A program made the position numbers and the translations under genes. Under the pieces are notes generated by a model. That model did no database searches. It worked only from the letters and a program-made list of their open reading frames with translations, and was not told the origin of the DNA. From Trichodesmium erythraeum GBRTRLIN201 (GTDB lineage: Bacteria > Cyanobacteriota > Cyanobacteriia > Cyanobacteriales > Microcoleaceae), in contig JAGGDU010000171.1 of NCBI GenBank assembly GCA_018457135.1, forward strand, positions 9,815 to 73,814: a stretch of 64,000 nucleotides of DNA, read 5' to 3'. Shown in pieces: positions 8,547-17,809 of this stretch (position 1 is its first letter; each line of letters opens with the position of its first letter).

Positions 8547-10619
8547 TTACATCCCAACTATATCCCAAGCTGAACCGAAAGCTCCAGGGTTAAGGTTCTG
8601 AGCACGGGTGCTATCATCATCCATCAACCAAATACGGTTAGCTCCATTGTCATGGCGCCAGAGAATATCTGTCAGTCCATCAGCATTGAAATCTGCAACT
8701 CCTGCCACATCCCAAGCTGAACCGAAAGACCCTGGGTTAATTATATCATCATGTGTGCCATCACCATTCATTAACCAAATGCTGTTAGTTCCATTTTTTT
8801 TACGCCAGAGAATGTCATCCACTCCATCAGCATTGAAATCTGCAACTCCGGCTACATCCCATGTTGAACCTAAACCTCCGGGGTTAACTGTATTATCAAG
8901 CTTGCCGTCATTATTCATAAACGAAATTCTGTTCCGTCCATTGTTATGACGCCAGAGAATGTCATCCACTCCATCAGCATTGAAATCTGCAACTCCAGCT
9001 ACATCCCATGCAGCTCCAAAATTTCCCGGGTTAACCAGTTGTTTACGTTTGCCGTTATTATTCATCAACCAAATGCGGTTTAATTTTTGATTGTCACGAC
9101 GCCAGAGAATGTCATCCACTCCATCAGCATTAAAATCTCCCACTCCTACCACATCCCATGCAGCTCCAAAATTTCCCGGGTTTTTCGTACTCTTACGCGT
9201 ACCGTTATCATTCATCAACCAAACGCGGTTACCTCTATTTTTATTATGACGCCAGAAAATGTCTGCTACTCCATCAGCATTAAAATCTCCCACTCCTGCC
9301 ACATCCCATGCAGCTCCAAAATTTCCCGGGTTTTTCGTACTCTTACGCGTACCATTATCATTCATCAGCCAAATGCGGTTAGGTCCATTTTCACGACGCC
9401 AAAGAATATCTGCTACTCCATCGCCGTTAAAATCAAACTTTACTGGTTGATCTAATGGGTCGAATGGGATGACTGTAACACCTATTTCGGCTGGGTTTGA
9501 GACTTCACCATTATTATCTTCTACTGTGTAGGTGATAGTAGCCGTAGTTCCAGCAAATTCTGGTTCGGGGGTGAAGGTAAGGTTGCCAGCATTATCTACT
9601 GTGTAGGTTCCTTCATTTGCTACTGTCAGAGTGTTTTGCCGTCCGGCTGTAGATGGGTCTAGGTCTACTGTTGCTAGCTCTAGAGTACCGTCTGTATCTG
9701 AGTCGTTTTCCGTAATGCTGAAGGTGACTGCTTGTCCTTTGCTGGTGTTGGTGGTGTCATTTACCGCTATGGGTGGTGCATTCGGAGTAGGTAAGCTGTC
9801 ACTGACTACATCTAATTTGACATTTTCGGAACTAACTTTAACTTGATAAGTTACTGTATCCCCTGCCTGACCATCCCCATTAAGATCCCCAGAAAAAGTA
9901 ACATCGTAAGTTTGATTTGGGTCTACATCTAAACTATAACCACCTGCATCCCAAGTGGTGGTTGTGAAAATATTATTACTATTATTAGTATTAACTGCTG
10001 TAACTATTATCCCGCTTATTCCTTCACCGACTGTATAGAAATTGTCATCCTTAACAGCATCAGTATAGGCCACACCTGTGATGAATGGGCCACTCGTTCC
10101 AGAATAAGCAAAATTTTGGGTAGTCATCACTGTGTTGTAATTTATACCCTCAAATGTAAACTCTCCCTGTAGTGAAGAAATTCCGACTTCCTGAAGGTTA
10201 CTGCTCATCAGGGTTAGCCGATGACTGTTACTGCGGACGAGGTTTTCGTGGTTTTTCTCCACAAAAGTGGTGAAGTTGGGCGTACCTGTTGTTCCTCTCC
10301 AAGCTATATTTTCCCCAGAACCATATGTTCCTGTGAATATGTACCCCGAATCCCGCATACGGTCTCCTGATTTCTTACCATTGGCTCCTGTATGACTAAA
10401 TATGTTATTATCTAACATCCATTGACTATGACCTTTAGCAGCAGTATTGAGGTTAAGATTAAATGCTAAAGGTTGTTTGGCATCGGAGGAAATTTGACCT
10501 TCAGAAAGTCCTTCGTTTAGGTTTCCATCTAGATATAAATCAGCTTCTGCTTGAGGATCTGCTCGACTTCTGTTTACCAATTCGAGCATATATTGGTCTT
10601 GAGGAGTTGGTTGTGTCAT
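8547..10619 (-). CDS. CAP (SCP/PR-1) domain protein with SdrD/cadherin-like domain and FG-GAP repeats
   Basis: A 690-residue protein. Residues 5 to about 175 form a CAP/SCP domain (start DQYMLELVNRSRADP, then HSQWMLDNNIFSHTG, GENIAWRG, HRLTLMSS). A ~100-residue linker contains an SdrD-B-like fold with DLNGDGQAGD. A tandem cadherin-like domain (about 290-390, starting PPIAVNDTTN) and six FG-GAP repeats (FNADGVDDILWR, NRIWLMNDNG) follow, ending AWDIVGM like the adjacent protease. Bacterial CAP proteins are extracellular; their substrates are generally unknown. No Sec signal peptide is seen. Two neighbouring FG-GAP units (around 9121-9223 and 9271-9373) differ at only 3 of about 103 bases, indicating recent internal duplication or gene conversion. 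Confidence 0.9.
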   Translation of the reverse strand: MTQPTPQDQYMLELVNRSRADPQAEADLYLDGNLNEGLSEGQISSDAKQPLAFNLNLNTAAKGHSQWMLDNNIFSHTGANGKKSGDRMRDSGYIFTGTYGSGENIAWRGTTGTPNFTTFVEKNHENLVRSNSHRLTLMSSNLQEVGISSLQGEFTFEGINYNTVMTTQNFAYSGTSGPFITGVAYTDAVKDDNFYTVGEGISGIIVTAVNTNNSNNIFTTTTWDAGGYSLDVDPNQTYDVTFSGDLNGDGQAGDTVTYQVKVSSENVKLDVVSDSLPTPNAPPIAVNDTTNTSKGQAVTFSITENDSDTDGTLELATVDLDPSTAGRQNTLTVANEGTYTVDNAGNLTFTPEPEFAGTTATITYTVEDNNGEVSNPAEIGVTVIPFDPLDQPVKFDFNGDGVADILWRRENGPNRIWLMNDNGTRKSTKNPGNFGAAWDVAGVGDFNADGVADIFWRHNKNRGNRVWLMNDNGTRKSTKNPGNFGAAWDVVGVGDFNADGVDDILWRRDNQKLNRIWLMNNNGKRKQLVNPGNFGAAWDVAGVADFNADGVDDILWRHNNGRNRISFMNNDGKLDNTVNPGGLGSTWDVAGVADFNADGVDDILWRKKNGTNSIWLMNGDGTHDDIINPGSFGSAWDVAGVADFNADGLTDILWRHDNGANRIWLMDDDSTRAQNLNPGAFGSAWDIVGM

Positions 10620-11488
10620 AGTTTATGTTGTAAATATAAATAACAGTAGTTGACAAAGTAGGAGGTATTTTTTTACCAATCTAATGTAGATTAATATACA
10701 TTAGATATTTCCTGAATAGTTATGTTCAATATCTTACAATCTTTATTCAGTATACTACTTTTAAGATGATAATTGTAATAATTTTAGTTCTCTTAATAAA
10801 AGTTAATGTGTTAATAATATTCCTTGAAAATAATTTCAAGCTTAACTTAATTTAAGACTTTTGACAATATTTAATCTACTAATAATTCAATTCATAGTCC
10901 ATAAAAATATGGCCTTTAAACTCCTATTCAATTATTAGTCATTGAAGCTACTGCCAATAGTATTTTAATTACTCGTTTAAATAATTGGGAAATTGTTTTA
11001 ATCAAGTTTAAAAGCCTAAAAATTAGGAGTGAGCTGCTGAAATAATTTTTAGCTAACTTATGATTAGATTGCTCAAAATATTGCAAATACCCCAACAAAT
11101 ATTTAGGCTAAATTCTGATAACTACGCCCAAATAATAACCACTATTGGTGGTATTGTTAGATTAAGTCTATAGTACTTATTTAACTGTAAAAATTAACTA
11201 TTTTATAGAGATAACAATTGCGACCCAAAAGATAGTCATAGTAAATGTTTGGCTCTTTTCATAAATTTCCAGAGCCTACAATAAAGTCAAAATGGTAAGA
11301 AAAACTTCTGCTCTATGCCAACATCCACGAAAATCTAGTTATTTAACCCGACATGATATATAGCAACAGACATATCGGTTAGGACATTGTATTTTGATTG
11401 AAACGCAATAGGAAAAAGGCAACTAGTAACAATAAAGCATCCTAACAGTTGTAGCAACTACTATAACTAATAATTGACTTCTTCAAGC
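10620..11488. other. non-coding region with a transposase relic
   Basis: AT-rich DNA upstream of the CAP gene and downstream of rimK. It contains a transposase C-terminal fragment at about 10990-11172; nothing else was recognised. Confidence 0.5.
10990..11172 (+). pseudogene. C-terminal remnant of a second IS5-like transposase
   Basis: The plus strand reads MIRLLKILQIPQQIFRLN, then DNYAQIITTIGGIVRLSL. This parallels the C-terminus of the relic ending at 3211 (HVIRLLKIFGVAREGF, ILTICGLVTLRIG). Upstream codons resemble the KKPKNKELS-type linker but contain stops. It is a different, more diverged member of the same transposase family. Confidence 0.65.
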
Positions 11489-12388
11489 TTAAAGGCGATC
11501 GCCCAGTGGACCTTTTCCTAAATTCTTCTCTAAAAACTCTATTATTTTGCCAGAAACATCTACTCCTGTAGCAGTTTCTATTCCTTCTAAACCAGGAGAA
11601 GAATTCACCTCCATAACTACTGGGCCATGATCAGAACGTAATAAATCTACCCCCGCAACTTTCAGCCCTATTGCCTTAGCTGAACGCATAGCAATTGAGC
11701 GTTCTTGTGGAGTCAATTTAATTTTTTTTGCTGTACCACCTTGATGCAAATTTGAGCGAAATTCTCCCTCAGTTCCCTGTCTTTTAATAGCAGCTATTAC
11801 TCTATCTCCTACTACAAAACATCGGACATCTGCCCCACCTGCCTCTTCAATAAATTCCTGTACCAAAAAATTAGCATTCAAACCAGAAAAAGCTTCAATA
11901 ACTGACTTAGCCACTTGATAAGTTTCAGCTAAAACTACTCCTATTCCTTGAGATCCTTCTAATAATTTTATCACCAAAGGAGCGCCACCAACAGTATTAA
12001 TTAAACTATTAATATCTTTAGTAAAATGAGCAAAACTAGTCACAGGCAATTCTATTCCTTCTCGAGCTAATAATTGTAAACAATGTAATTTATCACGAGA
12101 GCGAGAAATAGCTAGAGAAGGATTTGCTGTAAAAACTCCCATCATTTCAAACTGTCTAACTACTGCCGTACCATAAAATGTTTTAGAAGCACCAATGCGA
12201 GGAATAATAGCATCAAATCCTTTTAAAGATTTACCCATGTAAATAACTTCAGTCTTCATAGAAGTAATTTTCATATAACAGCGTAAGTAATCAATAACAT
12301 AAACTTCATGACCGCGTTGTTCTCCAGCTTCCAGCAATTTTCTAGTAGAATAAAGACTTGGATCAGTAGATAAAATAGCAATTTTCAT
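11489..12388 (-). CDS. rimK: ATP-grasp RimK-family L-glutamate ligase
   Basis: A 299-residue protein, the usual RimK length. RimK enzymes use ATP to add glutamate to a C-terminal carboxylate; in Escherichia coli the target is ribosomal protein S6. Visible features are the N-terminal preATP-grasp part ([18 protein letters not shown]), the central ATP-binding lobe ([19 protein letters not shown]), the lysine-rich [19 protein letters not shown] segment, and the Mg/ATP end motif [14 protein letters not shown]. The gene lies 365 bases downstream of a RimK-associated protease gene on the same strand, a common pairing. Whether the substrate here is S6 is inference. Confidence 0.93.
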   Translation of the reverse strand: MKIAILSTDPSLYSTRKLLEAGEQRGHEVYVIDYLRCYMKITSMKTEVIYMGKSLKGFDAIIPRIGASKTFYGTAVVRQFEMMGVFTANPSLAISRSRDKLHCLQLLAREGIELPVTSFAHFTKDINSLINTVGGAPLVIKLLEGSQGIGVVLAETYQVAKSVIEAFSGLNANFLVQEFIEEAGGADVRCFVVGDRVIAAIKRQGTEGEFRSNLHQGGTAKKIKLTPQERSIAMRSAKAIGLKVAGVDLLRSDHGPVVMEVNSSPGLEGIETATGVDVSGKIIEFLEKNLGKGPLGDRL

Positions 12389-12753
12389 TTTGTTCTTTTC
12401 TACCTTTTGTAATCAGAAAATTAGGTTTAAAGTTTCCCATTTAAAGGGGAGAATACCAATTTAATAAATGCTTGTTATAGTTTCTTACCACCCCTAAACC
12501 CCCAAGGTTAGGGAGTAGGGGGTTAGGTAGGGAAGTTGCATAAATTACAACATAAAAATAATAACACCCTTTTAGATATTTATTATTAAAAAAGCTATTT
12601 TATAACTGTTAATTACTTCACAATTTAAATTATACCTAATGCAATAATTTTGCCCTTAGTATAAATAATAATATCCAGTGTTTTAATCATCCTAATTAAA
12701 TAGAATATACTATCAAATAGTAACTGATTAGTACAAACTAAAATACCACTATA
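12389..12753. other. spacer between rimK and its partner gene, with a palindromic repeat
   Basis: Around 12490-12528 there is an imperfect hairpin (ACCCCTAAACCCCC against GGGGGTTAGGT). The spacer is otherwise AT-rich and without a gene. Confidence 0.45.
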
Positions 12754-13200
12754 TTAACTATTTTTTTCATTCATATCTAAATAGGATTTTCCAGGGTTAA
12801 TTAAGAAATTATTCTGCATAGCTTGTCGCCCCAATAACATTCTAAATTCCATAAATTCTCGATTAGTTAAGGTTAGTTCAATTTGCAATTTTTTGTTCAT
12901 TAAGTTAACTTCGGTTAAAATAACAGGACGTAACTCTGCTTTCCCATTAGAACTACGAACTTTTTTTTCATCTATTAGTTCTGCTTCAGCAATTACTATT
13001 AGATTAGTATCTCGTTGTTTGGGATTAACTTTAAACTTAACCATCAATTTTCCGTCTTTTTCAAAAGTTTTAATATCAAAAGCGTGTAAAGCAGAATAAT
13101 GGGCACCAGTATCAATTTTTGCCTTAATGCTAGTAATTCCAATTTCAGGTAAAACTATCCATTCTCGCCAACCAATAATAGGTAATTCTTGATATTTCAT
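12754..13200 (-). CDS. RimK-associated ATP-dependent zinc protease family (RimB-like)
   Basis: A 148-residue protein of the family described as putative zinc protease/RimB, which has a retropepsin-like fold. Key visible parts are the N-terminal IGWREWIVLPEIGI, the protease-type KIDTGAHYSALHA with the DTGA signature (about residues 31-34), and the C-terminal LLGRQAMQNNFLINPGKSYL. Family members sit next to rimK and are thought to act on glutamylated proteins. The ATG complementary to 13198-13200 is the only reasonable start; the ribosome site is weak. Confidence 0.85.
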   Translation of the reverse strand: MKYQELPIIGWREWIVLPEIGITSIKAKIDTGAHYSALHAFDIKTFEKDGKLMVKFKVNPKQRDTNLIVIAEAELIDEKKVRSSNGKAELRPVILTEVNLMNKKLQIELTLTNREFMEFRMLLGRQAMQNNFLINPGKSYLDMNEKNS

Positions 13201-13460
13201 TTTTTAGGAAGAAGGAAAAATAAACAAGGAATAAAAAATAACCTTTGAAAATAGTCTAGTAAGGTGTGTTTTGCACAGCTACATGAAAAGCCAAGTGTAA
13301 CCAACCATTTTCAAGTCTCATAAGATACTGCGTTACGGCGCAATTTTATCTTTTGAGATACAACTATGTAAACATAATTGCACCTGCAGCACCCTATAGA
13401 CTCCCACTACACACTACTTCCTACCTTTAACTTTTAACTTTTAACTTTTGACTTTTGACT
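13201..13460. repeat. heptanucleotide tandem repeat at the gcvT 3' end, plus spacer
   Basis: At 13424-13461 the plus strand repeats ACTTTTA/ACTTTTG about five times, a short tandemly repeated heptamer typical of filamentous cyanobacteria. The array runs into gcvT and encodes its last residues (RSQKSKVKS). The rest of the gap has no gene. Confidence 0.7.
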
Positions 13461-14579
13461 TCTATAAAAGGGGCGCTTAACAACAATAGCTGCATAATTT
13501 TTACCCCTAATTTCCACCTCTAACTTTTGACCTACCTTAGCTAATTTTTTAGGTACATAAGCCAGAGCGATCGCTTTCCCTAAAGTAGGAGACTTAGTAC
13601 CGCTAGTAACTTCCCCTACCACTTTGCCATCACTCAAAACAGGATAACCATGACGAGCAATACCGCGATCGAGCATTTCCAAACCCACTAAACGTTTTGA
13701 TACTCCTTCCCTCTTTTGTGTTTCTAATACCTCACGAGCAATAAACTCCCCCTTTTTATCCAAGTGAACTAACCAACTTAAACCTGCTTCTAAAGGAGTA
13801 GTCTTAATATCAATATCTTGACCATAAAGCGCCATAGCAGCTTCTAAACGCAAAGTATCTCTTGCTCCCAAACCGCAGGGAGTCACCCCAGCATTCAACA
13901 AACTGCGCCATAACTCTACACCCACCGGGGGGTCAACCATAATTTCAAACCCATCTTCCCCAGTGTAACCAGTTCTAGCAATGAAACCAGGTTTATCCAA
14001 TACAGTAATATCTGCATGCCCAAAAAATCCAATTGATGCCAAATTTTCCTTGACAAACTGCTGTATATAAGACTCTGCATCCGGACCTTGGACAGCTAAT
14101 AACACTTTTTCCTCAGAGATATCTTGGAATTTAACACCACTATTTTCTAGATGACTTAATATCCATCCTTTATCATTAGCTTTAGTGGCAGCATTAACAA
14201 TCATAAAACCCCGTGCTTCATTAGTTAGAGGGTCATCACTTTGACGATAGAAAATGAAGTCATCAATAATGCCTCCTTGAGAATTTAATAAGACAGTATA
14301 TTGAGCTTTACCAGGTTCTAAGCCGCTCAGGTCCGAAGGTACTAAATATTGAATTTTCTCAATTAAATCATGGCCTTGAGCAATGAACTTGCCCATATGA
14401 GAAATGTCAAACATTCCTGCTTTTGTCCGTACTGCCTCATGTTCGTTGCTGATACTAGTGTATTGTACCGGCATCTCCCACCCAGAAAATTCTACCATTC
14501 TAGCCTTAAGTTCAGTGCTTAAGTCATATAGAGGTGTACGAGAAAGAGGTTGTGTATTAGATTCTGTTGATTTGGCCAC
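13434..14579 (-). CDS. gcvT: aminomethyltransferase, glycine cleavage system T protein
   Basis: A 381-residue GcvT. It transfers the methylene group of aminomethylated H protein to tetrahydrofolate and releases ammonia, a step of photorespiratory glycine breakdown. Motifs include FSGWEMPVQY, DISHMGKF, the folate-binding RTGYTGEDGFEI, LGARDTLRLEA and the C-terminal EVTSGTKSPTLGKAIALAYV. The start is GTG (complement of 14577-14579) preceded by TTAGGA at a suitable distance; the next internal methionine (residue 28) would remove conserved sequence. The last nine residues come from a heptamer repeat array, so the C-terminus is atypical. No glycine riboswitch was recognised upstream. Confidence 0.96.
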   Translation of the reverse strand: MAKSTESNTQPLSRTPLYDLSTELKARMVEFSGWEMPVQYTSISNEHEAVRTKAGMFDISHMGKFIAQGHDLIEKIQYLVPSDLSGLEPGKAQYTVLLNSQGGIIDDFIFYRQSDDPLTNEARGFMIVNAATKANDKGWILSHLENSGVKFQDISEEKVLLAVQGPDAESYIQQFVKENLASIGFFGHADITVLDKPGFIARTGYTGEDGFEIMVDPPVGVELWRSLLNAGVTPCGLGARDTLRLEAAMALYGQDIDIKTTPLEAGLSWLVHLDKKGEFIAREVLETQKREGVSKRLVGLEMLDRGIARHGYPVLSDGKVVGEVTSGTKSPTLGKAIALAYVPKKLAKVGQKLEVEIRGKNYAAIVVKRPFYRSQKSKVKS

Positions 14580-15003
14580 TAGTATTTTCCTAATTTATTA
14601 TAAACTTTATTGATTTTAGGACATTGTGGGTATTCACAGAAGTCATAACTCAGGAGTTAGGAGTCAGGAGCTAGGAGAGAGTAGCGATCGCTCCACTGTA
14701 TTATTGTTTTCTAAACTAGCATCTTGCCCGCCACACGTGCATAAGAATTAGATGAAATTTTCAATATAAGGAAAAAAATTTACTCCTTTTTTAGAATAGA
14801 GTTATTGGGAATTAAGCCCAAAAAATAGCTAAAACCCAAAACAAGTCCAGGAGGCCGTGCTTTTGAGAATTAAAAATCTGAAAACTTTATAGAGTATACT
14901 TTTGAGTATTTTAAATTTTCCCACACCCAACATTTATAATAATTATCTAGTGATAACTCAACAGAAGTGTTTAGCTCCGAAACTTCCCCATTTTCAAAGG
15001 CTG
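14580..15003. other. gcvT upstream region with heptamer-like repeats
   Basis: At 14647-14681 the sequence repeats GGAGTTA/GGAGTCA/GGAGCTA. No gene or riboswitch fold was identified. Confidence 0.45.
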
Positions 15004-15480
15004 ATGCAACTACCAGAAGAATTGACAGTTTAAGAAATAGGAAAAGCTTTTAAAGATTTAATTGATGAAGAATTTGAGCATTATAGTATCTGGCAAGAAA
15101 ACCAAAAACAGTCTGTTGATGATGAGTGGACAATTGAATTCAAAAACAAAGTAGAGTTAACTATCAAACAATGGAGCCATAAAACAGGCTATGAAGCGGA
15201 AAAAATCTTAAAAAGTTTCAAGTTGAAAACAGATCAATGGTGGTATTTTCAACTTCACCTAGAAATTCCGCCCGATAATAACCTCGTAGAACTTTCATTA
15301 CAGTTGGTATATCATCAAGGACCACTAATTTGGTGCATCAAGAAGCATAGAAAGATTTCAACACACAGCTAATTTATTAACTTTGCTACAAACCTGTCGT
15401 CGTCAGGAGTATTCTGTCATTGAGTTCTTGGAAAAATCGCCGGTGGCAAAATTTGTAGCTCAACACTCATCAAGTTTTTC
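15004..15480 (+). pseudogene. decayed reading frame ending in an IS66-like transposase C-terminus
   Basis: From an ATG at 15004 the frame has an early TAA and then runs open for about 110 codons (DEEFEHYSIWQENQ, DQWWYFQLHLEIPP). I do not recognise that part. After a frameshift near 15340 the sequence reads ANLLTLLQTCRRQEYSVIEF, which resembles the C-terminus of IS66-family transposases (TCRQQ..VLEFL). It is broken by stops and shifts and probably is not expressed as protein. Confidence 0.45.
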
Positions 15481-15619
15481 TTTTGTTACTATTATGTTCT
15501 GGCTTTTACCACAGGTATACTTATCTGTAAGTTTGTCACACAAGATTAGAAAATAAATTTCTGAATACACCTTACAAATATCGATCTATTAAGTAGGTAA
15601 CTTTGCAGTAGTTATCAAC

Positions 15620-16197
15620 AGCATTTTTGTGGAGTCAATGGCTAATTCAAGACTTGGCAAATATATTTGTATATCTGCTACTAAACCTTGATGCTCCAAT
15701 GCTATTTTTCTCAATTTTTATGATGCTACTTTTACACCCAGTTATTTTCTACAGGAATGGTGGTGCAATTCAGAAAATAGTAAAAATTAATGGTCTTGGC
15801 AGGATATTTTTTCAGCAACAATTATAGATTTGGCGTTGGTAATTTTGGCTATAATTTTGCATCAATGCTGATCACCTAACTATTAACTGAAAAACATTTT
15901 ATATTTAGCCAAATTTAGGTTTTATAGCTATTTTCACCAACATCGTAGATTTTATTTACCCATTAATTTTGTTATTCTTCAAAAAATAGAGCAAGATGTC
16001 TATGAGTAAAACTTGGGTTTTATTGGTCTTTGAGCTGGAACAGAAGTAGCAATAGCTCAAAATTTCCAAAATCCTAAAATTAAGGATACAAGTCAAATGA
16101 TTTTCAGTGATGCCTTAAAAGCATTTGTAGGTTTAGGAGTTAGTATTATTATTACTTTTGGACGACCGATGCTAGAAAAAATGATTAGTAAGTAGTA
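15620..16197 (+). pseudogene. decayed membrane-protein-like gene
   Basis: Hydrophobic open pieces continue across shifts: NIFVYLLLNLDAPMLFF, WSWQDIFSATIIDLALVI, and a final open block with AGTEVAIAQNFQNPKIKD and FSDALKAFVGLGVSIIITF that ends at a stop near 16197. The pieces are in the same direction and look like one former membrane protein. I cannot name the family. Confidence 0.35.
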
Positions 16198-16862
16198 CCA
16201 GTAATACTTATCCACAGGAAGACTAGTATTTTTACATAGTAAGTAGGGTGAGCACATCTATTATCTAATGGCGTGAAGGTTTTTGCAGGTCAGCATCCAG
16301 GCACAGCTCAATGGCCAGGTCACCAAGTCTGATGTAATAAGAATTGTCCCCTGATTTTTATGCTGCCGGTGCACCCAATATCCGTGCATAAGCTTTATCC
16401 ATCGAACTTATACTGCCTTTTGAAAGCTAGAAATTTAACCTTTGCATAATTTATGTCAATGGTTTGAGAATTAATCCAAAGCCCTAAGTAGTTTAAATTA
16501 TTTGAGATTACACAAAGATATTTCCTAGGCTTAACTCTAGGAACTATTAATTTTTTTTGGACATTATGATCAAATATTTATTTGAGGACAATAAGATTCA
16601 AATTATACTAACACTCTTATGATATGGAATCGTTAGATGAGTTTTTCAGATTAAAGAACTACAAAAAAAATCTTTAACTGAAAAGTATTTAATTTTTAGG
16701 ATAAAACTTGAAAATTATCATTTTAGAGACTGCCAATAGAGTTATAGTAGACTGGCAGTTTATCCTTAATTTCAGTTTTCAGAATGCCCCAATAATTTAG
16801 ATCACAGTGGAGCATTAAAACTGATACCCTAAACTAAAAATGGCCGTGAGGAGTTTAATTAG
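16198..16862. other. non-coding region upstream of the squalene/phytoene synthase gene
   Basis: No gene is supported. A short frame near 16274 (VKVFAGQHPGTAQWPGHQ) could be a scrap of a lost gene. Confidence 0.4.
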
Positions 16863-17687
16863 ATGAATATACCCAAAGATAAAGATGCCCTAGAGATACT
16901 AAAAGAAACTAGCCGAACTTTTTATATTCCTATTAGTCAATTACCATCTGGCCTAAAAGAGGCAGTAGCATCGGCTTATCTTTGTATGCGTGCCATTGAC
17001 GAAATTGAGGATCATCGAGATCTAGATAACTTCACAAAGGCAAAATTATTACGAAAGATTAGTTTGGCTTTACAGGAAGCAGTTGACCATTCTAGTTTCC
17101 TTAACTTTTCAGAAAAATTAGACCTGAATATTAGTCACCTACCAGAAGTAACAAAAAGAGTAGGAGAATGGGCTATACTGGCTTCAGCCACCATAGCACC
17201 TAGGATTTGGGGTGAAACTGCAGCAATGGCAGACCGGATGGCTTATTGGGCCGAAAATAATTGGACCATCCACACCGAATCAGATTTGGATCGTTACACT
17301 TTTAGTGTGGCTGGTGCAGTAGGTTTATTACTTTCCGATTTATGGGGTTGGTATGATAATACTCAGACTAACCGTACTCAGGCAATTGGGTTTGGGCGAG
17401 GTCTACAGGCAGTAAATATTCTCCGTAACCATTCAGAAGATTTAGTTAGGGGCGTAGATTTTTTTCCTTATGGTTGGAGTGCAAAAAATATGCAAGCTTA
17501 TGCTCAACGTAATCTTTTACTGGCTGATTCTTATACTAATTCTCTTCCTTCAGGACCAGCAAGAAATTTTTGTCAAATTCCTCTTACCCTTGCTCATGCA
17601 ACTCTAGATATTTTAACAATGGGGCAAGAAAAGCTGACTCGTTCAGAAGTGATGAAATTAATTTCTCGCTGCAATAATTCTGTTTAA
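16863..17687 (+). CDS. squalene/phytoene synthase family protein
   Basis: A 274-residue trans-isoprenyl diphosphate synthase of the head-to-head type, expected to condense two prenyl diphosphates. The first aspartate-rich motif is Asp46-Glu-Ile-Glu-Asp50 (AIDEIEDHRD). The second reads NILRNHSEDLVRGVDFFP, with Asn189 where phytoene synthases have the first Asp (DVGED) and Asp193 kept. The substrate contact segment YTFSVAGAVG is present. The pattern NILRNxxEDLxRGVDFFP appears to mark a distinct subfamily, so I do not assign crtB or squalene synthase. No carotenoid or hopanoid gene adjoins it; the neighbours are IS relics. A hairpin follows directly after the stop. Confidence 0.85.
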   Translation: MNIPKDKDALEILKETSRTFYIPISQLPSGLKEAVASAYLCMRAIDEIEDHRDLDNFTKAKLLRKISLALQEAVDHSSFLNFSEKLDLNISHLPEVTKRVGEWAILASATIAPRIWGETAAMADRMAYWAENNWTIHTESDLDRYTFSVAGAVGLLLSDLWGWYDNTQTNRTQAIGFGRGLQAVNILRNHSEDLVRGVDFFPYGWSAKNMQAYAQRNLLLADSYTNSLPSGPARNFCQIPLTLAHATLDILTMGQEKLTRSEVMKLISRCNNSV

Positions 17688-17704
17688 CTCTCCCGGTGAA
17701 AAGT

Positions 17705-17733
17705 CCCGCGCTCTTGGGAAGGAGAGCGCCGGG
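17705..17733 (+). terminator. GC-rich hairpin after the synthase gene
   Basis: CCCGCGCTC and GAGCGCCGGG pair 17 bases after the stop codon. It is related to the hairpins at 3552 and 8504. It could terminate transcription or be the palindromic end of a lost IS200/IS605-type element. Confidence 0.5.
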
Positions 17734-17809
17734 ATGAAAACCAGACGTTATATGTGTGTAGTTATCCTGATTTTCTCTAAAGCATATGTTGATAACGGGA
17801 CTTGAGCAA

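Noticed and set aside
9087-9455. 122-codon plus-strand frame inside the CAP gene
   Set aside because: Antisense shadow of the FG-GAP repeats; the repeated sequence alone keeps it open.
14580-14900. Possible glycine riboswitch upstream of gcvT
   Set aside because: No tandem aptamer-like core was recognised; only heptamer repeats are present.
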